Assembly (NCBI GenBank): GCA_900169235.1 | Contig: FWCC01000114.1 | Span: 107,431-171,430 of the forward strand | Direction of reading: 5' to 3' | DNA: 64,000 nt | DNA from: Zarea fungicola | Lineage: Eukaryota > Ascomycota > Sordariomycetes > Hypocreales > Cordycipitaceae | Shown: piece after piece, positions 63,895 to 64,000 of the stretch | How the letters are laid out: each line of letters begins with the position of its first letter | Numbering within the stretch: the stretch's first letter is position 1 | Made by a program: the position numbers and the translations under genes | Notes under the pieces: model-generated | Told to the model about the DNA's origin: nothing | The model's database searches: none | The model's input: only the letters and a program-made list of their open reading frames with translations

Positions 63895-63990
63895 CTACTC
63901 GCCCGCCGGCTTGGAAGGCTGAAGCCAAAGGCGGTGGCTTACCCTAGAGTGCACCTTGAGGTTGTAACGAGTGACCGGTTCATCTTTCAT
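63895..63990 (-). CDS. Possible terminal exon of a gene entering from the right edge
   Basis: A minus-strand frame ends at TAG 63897-63895. It is preceded by 31 codons with a balanced, basic composition (KDEPVTRYNLKVHSR, HRLWLQPSKPAGE). Immediately upstream at 63991-63993 is TAG, which can serve as a splice acceptor, so this may be the last exon of a gene mostly outside the window. The family was not recognised. Confidence 0.3.
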   Translation of the reverse strand: MKDEPVTRYNLKVHSRVSHRLWLQPSKPAGE

Positions 63991-64000
63991 CTACATCACA

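Noticed and set aside
1..64000. tRNA, rRNA, CRISPR arrays, complete transposons
   Set aside because: No cloverleaf with a convincing B box (GGTTCRANNC), no regularly spaced repeats, and no transposase, integrase or terminal repeat was found by eye. A tRNAscan/RepeatMasker run would be decisive.

Overview
The window looks like nuclear DNA of a filamentous ascomycete, probably one of the Hypocreales. The genes carry short GT-AG introns of about 42-96 nt with CTNAC-like branch points. There are two Zn2Cys6 activators, several intronless secreted-protein genes, a LysM/chitinase-related locus, a hydrophobic-surface-binding protein, an NPP1-type protein and a 10-kb intronless NRPS gene. Species cannot be fixed from sequence alone. 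The assembly has three runs of exactly two Ns (5141-5142, 6114-6115, 25732-25733), and one of them artificially breaks a transporter gene.

Region 1 (1-11300) looks like a small catabolic or uptake island. It holds a partial GFA-domain protein (left edge), a PhyH-type Fe(II)/2-oxoglutarate dioxygenase divergent from a maltose-type sugar transporter, a Gfo/Idh/MocA dehydrogenase, a small Dabb-domain protein split over three exons, and a Zn2Cys6 regulator.

Region 2 (12700-24200) is dominated by secreted proteins. It has an NPP1/NLP-family protein, a carboxypeptidase-Y-like S10 peptidase, a decayed LysM gene, a DUF7136-like gene carrying one in-frame TAG, a stand-alone protein resembling the N-terminal region of killer-toxin-like (subgroup C) chitinases, an HsbA-type cell-wall protein with a Ser/Thr repeat tail, and an unrecognised cysteine-containing secreted protein. 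Several of these have a clear TATA box about 90-115 bp before the ATG.

Region 3 (27200-59600) is a plausible secondary-metabolite region. It has a DHA1-type MFS exporter with 14 introns, an S9 prolyl-oligopeptidase-family peptidase, a Zn2Cys6 regulator, an SDR, a wax-synthase/MBOAT-like membrane acyltransferase, a small Cys-rich secreted peptide, a six-exon flavin monooxygenase, and a 3355-aa NRPS. The NRPS reads (A remnant)-T-C-A-T-C-T-C-A-T-R: two complete A domains serve four carriers and three C domains, and release is reductive. A protein-kinase-fold gene lies upstream of the NRPS. Cluster membership is inferred from proximity and function only.

Region 4 (59800-64000) has one small Cys-rich secreted protein with an internal 24-bp tandem duplication. 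Beyond it is a long gene-poor stretch and a possible terminal exon at the right edge. Several multi-exon genes look broken when read as single frames but become intact once introns are placed: the Dabb protein, the SDR, the monooxygenase and the MFS exporter.
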